Assembly (NCBI GenBank): GCA_018524725.1
Contig: JAEUWP010000599.1
Span: 124,001 to 188,000 of the forward strand
DNA length: 64,000 bases
Direction: 5' to 3'
Origin: Podaxis mareebaensis
Lineage: Eukaryota; Basidiomycota; Agaricomycetes; Agaricales; Agaricaceae
The notes below the pieces were generated by a model that worked only from the letters and a program-made list of their open reading frames with translations, had not been told where the DNA came from and searched no databases. Below are positions 25,338-36,779 of the stretch, piece by piece (within the stretch, counting starts at the first letter, position 1; every line of letters starts with the position of its first letter). The position numbers and the translations under genes were made by a program.

Positions 25338-26540
25338 AACGCATTTCCACTCCCACTCTTTTCTTCTCTTTACCTTGTGGCTGGCCCACCGATGGCTGGT
25401 TCTCATAACGTATCATTCGACGACCGCAAATTTGAGGTCCTTAAATACGAAGGGTTCTGGTTTCATGAGGGCACCTGGAATGCCTCAAGTGTTGGTCAAA
25501 CGGGAACGCTGAGCTCTTCAAACGATCCCAACGCTAATGTGACATTTGTGAGGTGTGCCTTTTGCATGTTCGCCCGGTGCTTACCCCCACGAAAGACCTT
25601 TCCTGAAGCCGCTGTTGCATTCTTCTATTATGGCATAACAAGGTCCCGGGGCGGTTCATACGGTATTTGTGTAGATTGTGATCCTAATGCTCGCAATTTC
25701 GAGACTATCGATGGTGTCAATCTCACGGACGATGGGAAAAACCCTCCTGTGAGTTACCCTTCTATGTGTGCTATCTATCCCTTATGAGTTGTGTAGGTCG
25801 TTCTTTATTCGAAACGATTTGAAACGCCCGGAGTGCATGAAATTATTCTCCGAAACCAACCAGACACTCGATTTCCCAACAACAACTCGCAGATTACGAT
25901 TGATCGTTTCGAAATCGAAGTTATCGACCCAACTGCACCCACGTCATCTACCACCTCTAGTTCCACTTCAACATCAATATCCACCACGTCAGCACCATCT
26001 ACTAGCTCTCCTACATCTGCTGCTGGCGCGCCATTCCAAACTCAAGCACCTGTTGGTGCAATCGTCGGTGGTGTGATCGGCGGCCTCGCGATATTACTGG
26101 TTGCCCTTTCACTCTGGTTTTGGTGCTGGAAGAGGAAACAGAAAGCTCGCAAAGATCTCGTCGACAACGCCTCACCTGATCCAGCGTTGGCTGAAGCTCG
26201 GCCACAGCCGAGAGAAATGTCCGGGCCGTACTCGACGATAGTCCGACCAACGGTTTACTCGCAAAGGACTAAGGGCGGTAACGCAAGCAGTTCGCACTGG
26301 TCACGTCCGTCCGAGTCTTCTTCGGAATGGACGTTAGCAGCTTCGAGCTCTGGGAGACGCACCCGGCGGGAGGTTGACGCGGGGCCTGTGGAAGGTAGCG
26401 AAGTTGAAACGCTACCACCTGAGTATGAACAAGTGTTTCGACGCGGGGGGGAGAGGAGTGAGCGTGGCCCTCACCTGGTTACAATTAACGAGAACATTGG
26501 AGGAAATGTGAATGTACCACCTGTGCCCCCGAAGTCCTGA
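25338..26540 (+). CDS. Secreted/single-pass transmembrane protein of the Agaricomycete surface type
   Basis: Exons of about 25338-25547, 25596-25748 and 25797-26540 join in phase 0. The ectodomain shows DDRKFEVLKYEGFW, AAVAFFYYGI, GGSYGICVDCDPN, NFETIDGVN, then ETPGVHEIILRN, a beta-rich pattern common in expanded mushroom membrane proteins of unknown ligand. A Thr/Ser-rich stalk follows, then one membrane segment (GAIVGGVIGGLAILLVALSL), a basic stop-transfer KRKQKARK, and a disordered cytosolic tail ending in a Pro-rich NVPPVPPKS. The 5' end is uncertain: a hydrophobic leader (PLPLFSSLYLVAG) is open from 25335, but no in-frame ATG lies before it, so the start is either on an upstream exon or at the internal ATG at 25392. 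Likely a cell-surface protein. Confidence 0.72.
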
Positions 26541-26734
26541 CTTGTTTATTCATTCTGTATTCATGGATCCTTGAGTTCGGAGTGTGTTGTTTTCATCAAC
26601 ATGGGGGAAGCATAAGCTTACATCAATAATTGTTTCATAGCCGGTGTTATGTTGTTTTACTCGGATTGGACTTTCAGGTGAGATGAGATGGTGGAAGTAA
26701 GCCAACAAATTTAAGGGCAGACATGAAAAAAATA

Positions 26735-26806
26735 CTCTCTGTCGGGGAGTCGAACCCCGCTTTCGCGCGTGACAGGCGCGTGTACTAACCGATATACTAA
26801 CAGAGA
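26735..26806 (-). tRNA. tRNA-Asp (anticodon GTC), identical to the copy at 9589
   Basis: Reverse complement of the 9589-9660 gene with no mismatch over 72 nt. Same cloverleaf and same GTC anticodon. Flanking sequence is not shared, so the copies are held identical by function or gene conversion rather than by a recent large duplication. Confidence 0.97.
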
Positions 26807-26905
26807 ACTTGGTGATAGTTTTCTAAGGAAATCCTAAAATAAGTGCTGATGCGTGAGGAGCTAAGCAATACAAGCTAACAACAAACAATTACTCTACGTC
26901 TGATG

Positions 26906-28818
26906 CTAAGAACAAGCACCCTGAATATCCATAGCCCCGCTAATTGCGTCGAGAAGAACATCATGCTCATCTCCCGCAACCTGCCACATCGCGAGTCCCT
27001 TAAGTCCGTTGTCATTGATGAACTTTCCTTTCGCCGCTGGAATTCCAAGTCAATCATACGTTTCAACACTTTGTGAAGAACAGGAGAACGCACTAAAGCT
27101 GGTGGCATCATCGTAGGAGATAACAATGCCTGAGGTAGGGTTGTACACAAACGGCTGATTACGAGTGGTGAACGATTGTAGAGGGCACACGAAGTGGGTG
27201 GGCTTACCGTCTGGCTGCAATCGTCATAGAAGTAGGTGATTCCCGAGGCGGCCGTTCCATCACTGTTCAAGAATCCGGCAGTGATCATTTGGGAAAAGTC
27301 ATAGACGTCGGTGCCTCCGCCAGTGGGATTACCGCAAATATCGACACCTCCAGCTATATGAGTCATACGTGAGAAAATTGTCGGTGTTATTGCAAGGAGG
27401 GGGGGGGGGTTGAGGGCAAGGGGAAGAGTGGGAGACGTTGGAAAACTCACTGTCGTCGCTGGGCACGAGGGGGTTACTGTTCTTTGTGAACGGCGAATAG
27501 ATGGTGAAGTTGGAGCCTTGGTTTGTGGCTTTGAAACTATGACCGTATGCGGCTACGCCCAACACAAGCTGCACATTCAATTATATCAGTACCTCAGTTC
27601 TTATAAGCAGAGAAGGGTGAATATTGTGAATACCTGGTTAGCGGGGAACCCGGCACCAGTCCAGGCCGCAATAGCAGACTTGGCGGATCCAGCCTTAGTA
27701 GGGGCGCAAGCATCGTCCAGCGGTGCATTCGGTCCAATTCCATTTGACCAGGAGCCCCAGATGTCGTAGTTCATAATTGCTATACGTTCCTATCAGCACC
27801 AGTTCTTGATCAAAATTAATACAGGGGTGACGTACCAATGTGGTTTAAATACTTGGCAAATTCTGATACATCACTCATAGGCGCTCCATCGGGACCCATG
27901 AAGGGGGTGATACCCACTGCGGCGGAGAGGTATAGTTTCTCGCCTGTAGGGTCTTGCCGGAGTTGTTGAAGGAAGGCCAAAAAGTTGGCCGAGTCGGAGG
28001 GTGAGATCATATTACAGCCAATGCCCTGTTTGTTGGGGTACTCCCAGCTAGCTAGTTATTAGCAACGTTAGGTTTCAGAGGAAGGAAGGCAACACGCACT
28101 CGAAGTCGATCCCATCTAAATCATACGTATCCACCAGTTTCGTGATAGCGCTCACGAAGGCAGTCCTATTCTCCTGAGTCGCAACCGCAGGGGAAAAGAA
28201 TCTCGAACCGGTCCAGCCGCCAATAGATACCAATGCTTTTACACCCTATGTGGCGATAATACGGACTAGTCAGAAATTTCAAATGTCAAGATCTAGTATT
28301 ATAAGCCAAACTCACATGTTGGTGCGCTGCCTCTACGAATACGGGCAACACCTTCTCGTCGTCAGAGTTAAGGACCACATTGCTAGCATCTGGTCCCGTC
28401 AATCTAACGCACCACCATCATTAAGATTACATTACAATGAGGGAAGACAAAAGGAAAAGACGCACGCGAAAGCATAAGTCAAATGCGTCCACTTTTCCCA
28501 TGACAAGCTACTCGGTGGGACAGAAGATGCGAGCCAACCGGGGTACCAGCCCGAAATCACCACTTCTTCAGTTACTGTCCCGTTCCCTCCATTACCACCA
28601 GTTCCACCACCGGACGTACTGTTGTTAGGACCATACCCGCATTGCGTATTAGGCGGAGGTGCTGCGGTGTCTGGTACGGATCCGGGTGGCTTAAGACCAC
28701 ACATGGGTGCAGCAGATACGAGGGGGAGAGAGAGGAGGGGTAGGAGAAGGTGAAGGAGGGAAGTGGAGACGAGAGCTGCCAGCAGCTTGTATGAGGTCGA
28801 AGTTGAGCGGGCGTACAT
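26906..28818 (-). CDS. GH18 chitinase, secreted, 466 aa
   Basis: Nine exons: 28818-28466, 28403-28316, 28245-28100, 28047-27836, 27779-27634, 27568-27451, 27353-27208, 27154-27094 and 27036-26906 (467 codons, all phases agree). A long hydrophobic leader ending ...LPLVSAAP suggests secretion. A Gly/Ser/Thr linker precedes the catalytic barrel. The barrel has the SIGGW strand (154-158), the GH18 signature DGIDFDWE with catalytic acid E198 (the last Asp is made across the splice junction), and MNYD at 269-272. It hydrolyses chitin beta-1,4 bonds and likely serves wall remodelling, autolysis or nutrition. No chitin-binding module was seen. An in-frame upstream ATG would add about 55 residues; I chose 28818 because the signal peptide follows directly. 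Confidence 0.93.
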
Positions 28819-31108
28819 ATCGTTAGTTGAGGTCGTTACGAAGACAGATATTGAATATAGGGAGAAGAGAAAAGAGAAGAGCAGCGAGAAAGCGGGAGGA
28901 TGCAATGAGATGGTCTTAAAACCTGACCGATGGGAGATATACGATCGGACGAATCCAGGGGCGAGGTGCGAGGTCAGGGTCAAAAACGGAGCTGGGACTG
29001 ATTGGGAGGATTGACAGGACCGTTCACCAGAAACAGTCCGACCAGGAACGAATTCGACACCGGCGAACTCGGCAGGTGCAAGGACTCGTCAAATATGCAA
29101 AGACGGGAGCTTGGAATGAGTGAGGATTGCAGAGATCGCAAGTTCAAGACTGAATAAAAAGTCAGTAGGGAAGGGGCAAGGTACTGGGGGGGTTGGGGCA
29201 AAACGAGTAGGGGGAATGATATAGATATGGTGGAAGTGGTCAGGCAGAGGCGAGGACTCTACAGATAACGCAGCACACACCTATGCAATATTCAGGAACG
29301 AGGAGACGTTGTGGAGTCAATATCCCGTTGATGTAACGCAATGCAATATACGCAATTTTAAGATCGACGGCGCGTGCAACGCGCAACTGGGACTGCGGTG
29401 TATGTAGTGATGTGATGGTGAAAGTGGTTGGGTGAAACAATGAGATGACAAGGACTTGATGCGATCCAGACCTTGGGCTTGTACCCGGATTGGACGATGG
29501 AGCGCACCCTGTAGATCAGGTGCCAAAGAAGATAAATCTCGTAACACCTGAAGCATCCGAACGCGAGGCCGTTCCCGAAACGGTGGGCGATGGGTACCGG
29601 ATTCCGATAGGTAGTACGCTGTGGTAATCATGGAGACTCGGTCATAGCATTCTTGAAACGGAGAGATCATATCGAACTTGGGGTTATTTCTGGCCACTGT
29701 GTGTTTGATAAGGTTGTGTTGTATTATGTGACATGCTACTGCCTAAGCTTCTGCCTTCGGCGCTGCCTGCTACGTGCTGCAAGGGAACGTATCAATGGAT
29801 GATGCGTGGCAGAAGAATCCCAGGCATTTCTTGGGTTCTTGTGATTTCCGAGGCGTCCAAACCCTGTTCAGGTGTGAAGGACCGATGGAGGAACGGAAAG
29901 GCCCGTACCACGTTGCGGCCACGTGTTGCAAGTGGCCATCCCCTACGAAGTTCTATTTCGGACGATTGGAATATATGAAATTTTTCGTGTGAGAGAAACA
30001 TACCTCATGATGATATCCAGAGGGGTCCATGTCAAGCACTCGGCGGAGCGCGGGAAGTTCGCGAGAGCTCGTTCTAAGGATTGGCCGTCGGATGGACAGA
30101 TTATGCCCTGGGGTTTACGGGATGTCACAAGGAACGCGCCTAGACGAGTGTTCTGTAGAACATTCGCTCGGTGCAAGTTGAAGAGATGTACAATGACCCG
30201 GTACGGAACTTGTTCATATCCAGTCAAAACCAATACCCCGCTAACAAAATTCAACCCCTGCCATACAGAGTTGCCTTCATGCCGAAAAACAACCCTCAAG
30301 GCGTTCATACAACGCTCGAAGCAGCCGGTTCCAGGATGGCAAACTGTCGGTAACCGTGTGTCAAAGTGGGCCCGGGGAACCGGTGCACTACATTGCGTTT
30401 GTTGGTCGGTTGAGGGTGGTTCTCTTCGTCATGCAAACTCTCAGCCTTTCATGGGAATACGAAGACGGTCGGATCCAAACGGACTGAAGATTTTTGCGAT
30501 GATGTATACAAGGGAATAAGGGATCCAAGGACTCACGACTGGGTCAAGATAACACGCTTCGCCACTGTCAATCCAGTCCTGAAACTACCGTTTCTTTCCG
30601 AGCGAAAACACTTCCCATTATCATAACAGTCTCCGCCTGGGAAAACGCCAGCTGCCACAGTTGAACGTGCGGAACGGTGGTAAAATCGTTACTGCGGCCC
30701 ACAATATCAGGATACACGAATCGTGCAGGGGATTTACGGGCTTACAATCATCCAAGCATTTCCTATTCTCTGGACCCTGAGGCAGAACCATCCCTCCGTT
30801 ACAACCATGCGAGTGTTCTCTTTGCTTGGTGTGATTTGGGAGGGGTCCGAAGAACATCTCTATTCCCAGCGGAGTGTCATCTGGTGCAAAAAATTCCGAC
30901 GTGCTAATGAATTATACGAAGTGATGCAAGTACAGTAAGCGTGCAGTGCGAACGAAAGGAACAATACTGTAAGACCAACCACATCCATTAGCACGATGAC
31001 AGGTTCAATAAGCGGGGAACTCACATTTAGTCCAACAAAGCCGCCCCCCCGCCTCACCCTCTTCCCAGAGTAGAATCAACCATTCCACCCCAAAACTCGA
31101 ACTTCCTA
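28819..31108. other. 2.3 kb without a confident gene; possible plus-strand coding at 29740-30910
   Basis: 29770-29990, 30145-30350 and 30680-30905 on the plus strand read like coding exons (MDDAWQKNPRHFLGSCDF, then VQVEEMYNDPVRNLF, then LDPEAEPSLRYNHASVLF), and the second has a good acceptor (TTCTGTAG at 30144). I could not join them into one frame. The opposite strand is also open at 29943-30308. The rest (28819-29700) shows nothing. Confidence 0.3.
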
Positions 31109-31679
31109 TCACCTCCTTCCAACCATCCCAATTCGCGCAGCTAATTGCCTCGCGTGTAACACCCTCATGCGCCTCGACCTCCATAACACCACTCCCACGC
31201 CCACGCACACAAACAACAAATTTACAGCTACGAACTCGAAAAAGTCGGCCCGCTCGGTCGAGACGACACGCCCGCATGATTCCCAGACCAGAACAGTGCC
31301 TTCACCAACACTCTCATCAGCGGAGAAAGGGGAGGGAGGATCATCGTGGTATGAAGGTGGACGTTGTGCGTAGTGTGGTCTCGGGTTCGTTGTGTGATCG
31401 TCGTTGGATGTGTCAGGATTGGAACTGGAATCGGGTACGTCGGAAGTGGTGTTTCGACAGTGCACCAGGCGTCTGTTGCCGAATGGCTGGCAGAATGGTT
31501 GGTGTAACTGGAAGACTCGCCAGGTGAGCTTTGGCGATGGTACGGGTAGAGAGACGCACCGCCTCATCTGGACACCGTTCGCAAATGCCGTAGGATATAC
31601 ACACGAGGTTTCGTGTCGTGTTATTGGCAGACTGTGCAATACATATTGTGAAGATGGACAGTAAGAAGAATCTAGACAT
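31109..31679 (-). CDS. Small single-pass membrane protein, JTB-like architecture, 172 aa
   Basis: Exons are 31679-31560 and 31507-31109, phase 0. An N-terminal signal peptide (MSRFFLLSIFTICIAQSA) is followed by a short Cys-rich lumenal/extracellular part (LVCISYGICERCPDE, then FCQPFGNRRLVHC), an acidic Pro/Ser-rich insert, the conserved-looking WESCGRVVSTERADFFEF, one membrane segment (VAVNLLFVCVGVGVVLW) and a basic cytosolic end (RSRRMRVLHARQLAARIG). This order (signal, Cys-rich domain, one membrane span near the C-terminus, basic tail) resembles the jumping-translocation-breakpoint (JTB) family; that is a resemblance in layout and motif style, not a proven match. Probably an ER/Golgi or surface protein. 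Confidence 0.75.
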
Positions 31680-31828
31680 TTACATGAGTACAGATGCAAA
31701 TCACAACGACGGATAACTCACATTAGACGTGGTAGCATAAGACGCAGTGCAAGAGGGGGCGTGGGAACAAGGCAGGCAATGATATGATGATGGGATTCTG
31801 TACAACTCACTCTCAGCACCCTTCGACC

Positions 31829-33011
31829 ATGTCGCGAAAAACAACCATCGTAGAGGACGAGTTCGACGACGACACAGATCTCCCCCTCCCCACACACCCG
31901 CTCCCTCTTCCCAACACAGGCACCCGCGGGCCTCTTCTTGAACAGCTGAACTACACTGGTGACCTTAGTTCCGACAACGACACCGACACGGGATATCCAC
32001 GCGCTGGGCCTGCATCTCCACCTCGCCCCGGTACGACCGCCACTTCCGCGGGAGCACCGACGGTGGACAGCAGCACTTACAAGACGTTCGTTCCCCTTTA
32101 TCTCTGACTCCATACCCCAACAGTCAATGACTTTTGCGGTTCTTTTCTTCCATATTTCTTATCATGTGCGATGTGCATCCGCTCCCCTCCTACTGGTATA
32201 TCGGGTGTGACGAATTGTGGGGGATATAGCTGGACGTGTATATATCCTATCTATTTGGATGCGAAGCGCCCATACGGCACAGGCCAGCGAAGGGTCGAGA
32301 GGGCCAAGAGTCTTTGGTGGCCACTGAGCAAGGACATCGCTGATGCTGCGAATCGGCTGGGACTCGGCACGTTGCATGAGGTGACCAAGTCCCATCCGCG
32401 CGATTGGGAAAATCCTGGAAGGGTGAGAGTACAGTGGAAGAAGGATGGGCGGTTGGTTAATCCTATGATCAAGAGTAGTATGTTACTCCTCCACTACTCC
32501 CGCTCTGATGCGAGGCTCATATTCTCTATGTCATCTCCTTTCAGAGAAACAACTGCTTGAGACCATCTGCTTCCAAATTCAACTCCTCAAACCCGAAAAT
32601 ATTCCCAAACCACCGTACAACCTCGCGCCACAACAGGAATCATCTCCCCCCGTCGCCAAATCCGCTGGTGGCTCCGCCTCGAACTCAAATCCGACAACCA
32701 CTGTCTCAACTACCAGTGGTAAAGGCAAACAACCTGCCTCGAGTTCAACCAAATCCAAACCTTCCACTGTTCAGAATAGCAGTAGTGACCACCGGAATCA
32801 GAAAGGTGGTAGACGATTACCCGTCCCCCCAGAACCCCTCCCTCCTCTGACGAACCGTGTTTCGGCGTATTCGCCGGCGATTTCGACTGGGATTCTTGTC
32901 GAGGCCGTGAAAGCTGGGATGAATAATCCTGAGGCGGGGTTGTTACCTGGTGCGAGTGGAGCTGGTAACATGGGGAAGGGAAAGCGAAAGGTTGTAAGGG
33001 TGCGTGGATGA
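31829..33011 (+). CDS. SEC65: Signal recognition particle 19-kDa subunit (SRP19/Sec65), 323 aa
   Basis: Exons are 31829-32085, 32230-32477 and 32545-33011 (324 codons). The SRP19 core begins across the first splice site with TWTCIYPIYLDAKRPY, then GTGQRRVERAKSLWWPL, LGLGTLHEVTKSHPRDWE and GRVRVQWKKDGR, the regions that contact helices 6 and 8 of SRP RNA. A disordered, Pro/Asp-rich N-terminal extension of 85 residues and a Lys/Arg-rich C-terminal tail ending KGKRKVVRVRG are typical of fungal Sec65. The protein promotes SRP54 loading and thus ER targeting. The first intron (144 nt) is longer than the local average. An upstream in-frame ATG at 31784 exists, but 31829 gives a natural start MSRKTTIVEDEFDDD. 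Confidence 0.93.
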
Positions 33012-34619
33012 AAGGGGTGGAGAGGGATTGAACGTTGAAGGATGTGTATGATTAATATAATCTTGTGGTCATTATTTTGTGAGGTGTTACACTTGCAATT
33101 TTTGGCGCATGAACTAGCAAGAGTCTCTTTTATTGTGGTATAAGGGAGTCGTGAATGGGTTCTAGGTGGCTTCATGGCTTTTACATGCGTTGCACCACCT
33201 TGTATAGCACCACACAACGGACAATGAGAACTTCTGCTAAAGTTGAGGGATTCATGGATTCCGGGTCCTTAGGCGACGAAAGTTGATATTCCTCGAGGAT
33301 CTCTCCGACTATGCTATGGTTATTTCTTTCGAGTTTGTTTACAGGCGTTGGTGTTGCACCAAGGCAGCCCGAGTCCGCTGAGCACTCGGGATCTCGCGGT
33401 GCAAACGGAAACCATGAGGCGCTGTGATTTCTTGTTTCTTGACCACAACCTGCGTCCGTGACCTCATCCTACGTAGTACAACACCTACCATGGGCTTGAA
33501 ATGGGCGTTTGCCTAATTGAGGTCCACCGTCAGGTTGAGACTTCCTTGAGGTGGTGTTACTTCTTTGTGGTATTGCTGCTGCTTGACGCCAGCCCTTCTA
33601 CAACCTCTTCGATCCTGAAGCGCCGATCCTTGATGGGCAGGTCACAAAGCGTTTCACCCTTTCCGAATGAATGGACAGATACAGCATATGCGCTATAAGA
33701 TGCCAGATATGCTGACCAGTGCCTTGGCAAAGTACTGTAAAGGATCTACTTCCGTTTGCCGCTTGCCACTCAACTTATCAACTTCGTAGTTCGGTCAAAC
33801 GGTGACGAGACGAGAGAATGGTGCCGTATATAACAGAGTCACAGCGGTACGAGCGAAGTTTATGGGCGTTGTCTTTACCAATACGAACTTTGATGTTTTC
33901 AAGAAGATTGTGAAGGGTAAGTAGTTCCGAGGCTACTCCAACTCTTACAACGAAGATGTAGCCATAAAATAATAGTTAAGATGAGGATCTTATGCTGGGC
34001 ATGAGAAGGAATTGTCCAATTGAGTCATGATCGATTGATCACTTGCGCTGGGTTGGAGGAACGATTACCACCAGAGTCGGTGAAGTTTTTCGATTTTTAC
34101 CCAGCCATCGACTTGTTTGTCACGCTATGTCACTCGGTTACCTCCCAATCTGCTTAACTCGCCACAAACAATCTGCAGTCGTAAGTGCTTCTTTAATTCA
34201 TCGCTCCTTTCCGTACATCAGCAAGGGGCGATTCTCGAAAACCACTATGGAACATGTATGCCATATAGGCTGACACCCGAAGATGTGGCTTTTTGAAAGG
34301 TGCGATTACACCCGACATCCAGCGAGGCAGATTATCGTGTAACGAAGGCGGCATCGAGGATATTCCAAAGAATCTTATGCGTTTCTGTGAGCGTCGACTC
34401 CAATTTTGCCACTGACAGCTTGTACGCGACCGTTTGGGCTTGTGACGAACCAAAGTACCGTCAACTTGGGGCGTCAATAACCAGGTCTGGACCCTCCAAC
34501 CTCTGAAATTTGCTGAGGTAGTGTTTGTGCTTTGCCTTTGAACGCATCCATCTTTCCTATATCTTTTCAATGATGATCTGTCAGTTGAGGAGAGAAGTTA
34601 GAGATGTCATTGTCCAATG
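33012..34619. other. Intergenic upstream of the F pseudogene; no GTPase remnant recognised
   Basis: This is where a GTPase half would be expected if F once had the full architecture, but I see no P-loop, DTPGFDD or TTMW remnant on either strand. A 125-codon minus-strand frame at 34193-34570 is not recognisable. Confidence 0.4.
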
Positions 34620-36712
34620 TCATAGTTCTGGTTCAGGCCTTGATTTCGCAATTCTTTATGGACGACAGTCAGACAACCTCAGTGATTGAGCTCCAGGGTG
34701 AAAAAGCCCAGTGCATCGCCGATGTTATCAATGTCGTATGTCGAAATCCACTCTCCTTCTCTTTATAAGAATCACCTCACAATCGAGGAAGATTCTTCGC
34801 GAGATGAATGATCTCACAACTGAGGAAGGAAAACGAGCATTGTCCCTACTTTGCAAACTTGCGAAATCAATCAACATCTTTCCACGATGTTATGAGCTCA
34901 AGGGGATACAGTGCGATCCCTTGAAACCGTTAGGTGGAGGGGGTTTTGCAGAAGTCTACAAGGGGGAGTACGGGAGCCAGGCCATATGCCTCAAGATTGT
35001 TCGCCTGCACCAGAATCAGGACAAAATCCAGCTACTTGCAGTGAGTGCCATTATCTTTTATATCAGTGATCTCTGGGCTCACAACGTACACCGTTATTAT
35101 AGGCACATTCCAGAGAACTCGTGCTGTGGGCCCACCTCTCGCACTCAAACATATTGCCATTCTACAGCGTATACCTTGAAGAACGACCACAAAGGGTTTG
35201 TCTCGTTTCCCCCTGGATGAACAACGGGAATCTTTGTGGTTATGAAGAGGAGAGTTCAGGGTGTATAGCGAAGGGTGCCAGCGTCCGTCTGGCAGTGAGA
35301 TGATTGCAAGTCAAAACGAGATAGAGAGCAGAGGGCGAGGAGAGAGCAGAGGAAAATGGGGGGTAAGTTAGTTGTATTCATCGTACCCACTACAACGTTT
35401 TATACTACCTATCTTTCGAGGTCCGAGCCGTATGGTATATAACACAGGAAAATACTAGAAAATTGAGAAAAATTGTCAATAGAATGAAAAGAAAGGGAAT
35501 GAGTCACGAGTAAGCATTGTATCACCACCTCGGAACTTCGTCTCCTAACACTGAATTTCAACATTGTGGGATTCTCGAGGCACAGGGGACAACGGGCATT
35601 CTTAGAATGTAATCGGGGGTCGGAAAGACGTATATGGGATAGTGAGCTGGTGGAGCCGTTCCGTCGTCGACATTGTTGAGCCACCTTCCGAGTGCGGAAG
35701 GTAGTGGTTGAGTAGGCGGTGACGTCGTATGGATGGTCCGAGTATGTTGCGTCGTCGGGGAATGAAGTCGGTGGATGTCGAAGTAATGGGAGGAGGATGA
35801 CGGATGGCGATTTCATGGGCAGCCGGCGTCCGATCTCCACAGTTACCTGAGGAATAACCATCTCAGAGCCCCCGGATGCTTTTGGTGAGCAGACCTATGT
35901 ACGTAGTCCCTGAAGACGCCAAATAAGGACGGGGACTCAGATCAAGGTCTCTGATACTATCAACGGACTATGCCACTTGTGTAATCTCAACATCGTGTAT
36001 GGGGACCTCAAAGCAGTATGTTTGACATTACTGTGTCGATCAGAACGAGTCTCACAAACCTTCTTATAGGAAAATGTTCTTGTCTCTGATGATGGACGGG
36101 CAATGATCGCTGATTTCGGGCACCCACGCGTCGCTATGAGCACGCGACAAAGCACTGCATCAGCCAAGGGGACGGTGCGCTGGATCACACCATAGATATT
36201 TGCAACCAAGTGCAATGACTACCAGCTACCTACGCCAGAGAGTGATATTTGGTCGTTCGGTTGCATTTGCTATGGAGTACAATGCCTTCTTGCTTATAAT
36301 CTCCTGGCTCTTCTCATAAGTGTTCTCAGGTTTTTACGTGCAAAATGCCCTTTTATCAATACCTCCATGAAAACGCAGTGACGGTTGCTCTTCTGAAGAA
36401 AAAGATTCCGACTCAACCAGAACCGGGCGACGGCTGCAATCATACCAACGATGCGATATGAGATATCATGAAAAGGTGTTGGAATTACACGCCACGAGAC
36501 CGACCAACTTGCAAAGAACCACGGCAGTTTTTCAACGTCTTTGAGCCTCGAGACGATCGCCCACAAACCTCAGTCCAAGCTGAGGATAGTAACTCCTTCT
36601 GACAGGCTATGAAGGCGAAGTCGACTGAGAAAATTAACTATCGACTTGCACACCAGATTTTGACCAAAGCGTTTGACGATGACGCACATGATGATCCGGC
36701 CCTGCGACAGGT
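34620..36712 (+). pseudogene. F1: type-1 tyrosine-kinase-like domain, disrupted
   Basis: The start keeps the family helix (QALISQ..., then LQGEKAQCIADVIN), and the kinase N-lobe is good: glycine loop GGGGFAEVYKG and ATP-site Lys in ICLKIVRL. It breaks inside the C-lobe: after GNLCGY the sequence is interrupted by 603 bp (35243-35845) and then resumes (YLRNNHL), with a further one-base slip before the MLL splice site. Later exons keep YGDLKA and DFG (DFGHPRV), but an in-frame TAG stands directly after TVRWITP near 36194, where the family has CAPELF. No GTPase half precedes it. The end (DDPALRQ|GTGAGG) is spliced toward F2, so F was a tandem-kinase gene. Confidence 0.8.
35243..35845. mobile_element. 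603-bp insertion in kinase F1, origin unknown
   Basis: Comparison with paralogous kinases shows extra sequence between ...CTTTGTG-GTTA and GTTA-CCTGAGG. The GTTA on both sides could be a 4-bp target duplication. There are no inverted ends, and no recognised coding region; the minus strand is open for about 150 codons (35409-35861). It may be a non-autonomous element or filler DNA. Confidence 0.5.
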
Positions 36713-36779
36713 GAGGCATATAGCCAACTCGGTAGAAATCTCGTTATACTGAACAACATTTGCCGATGTCATATTTCAG

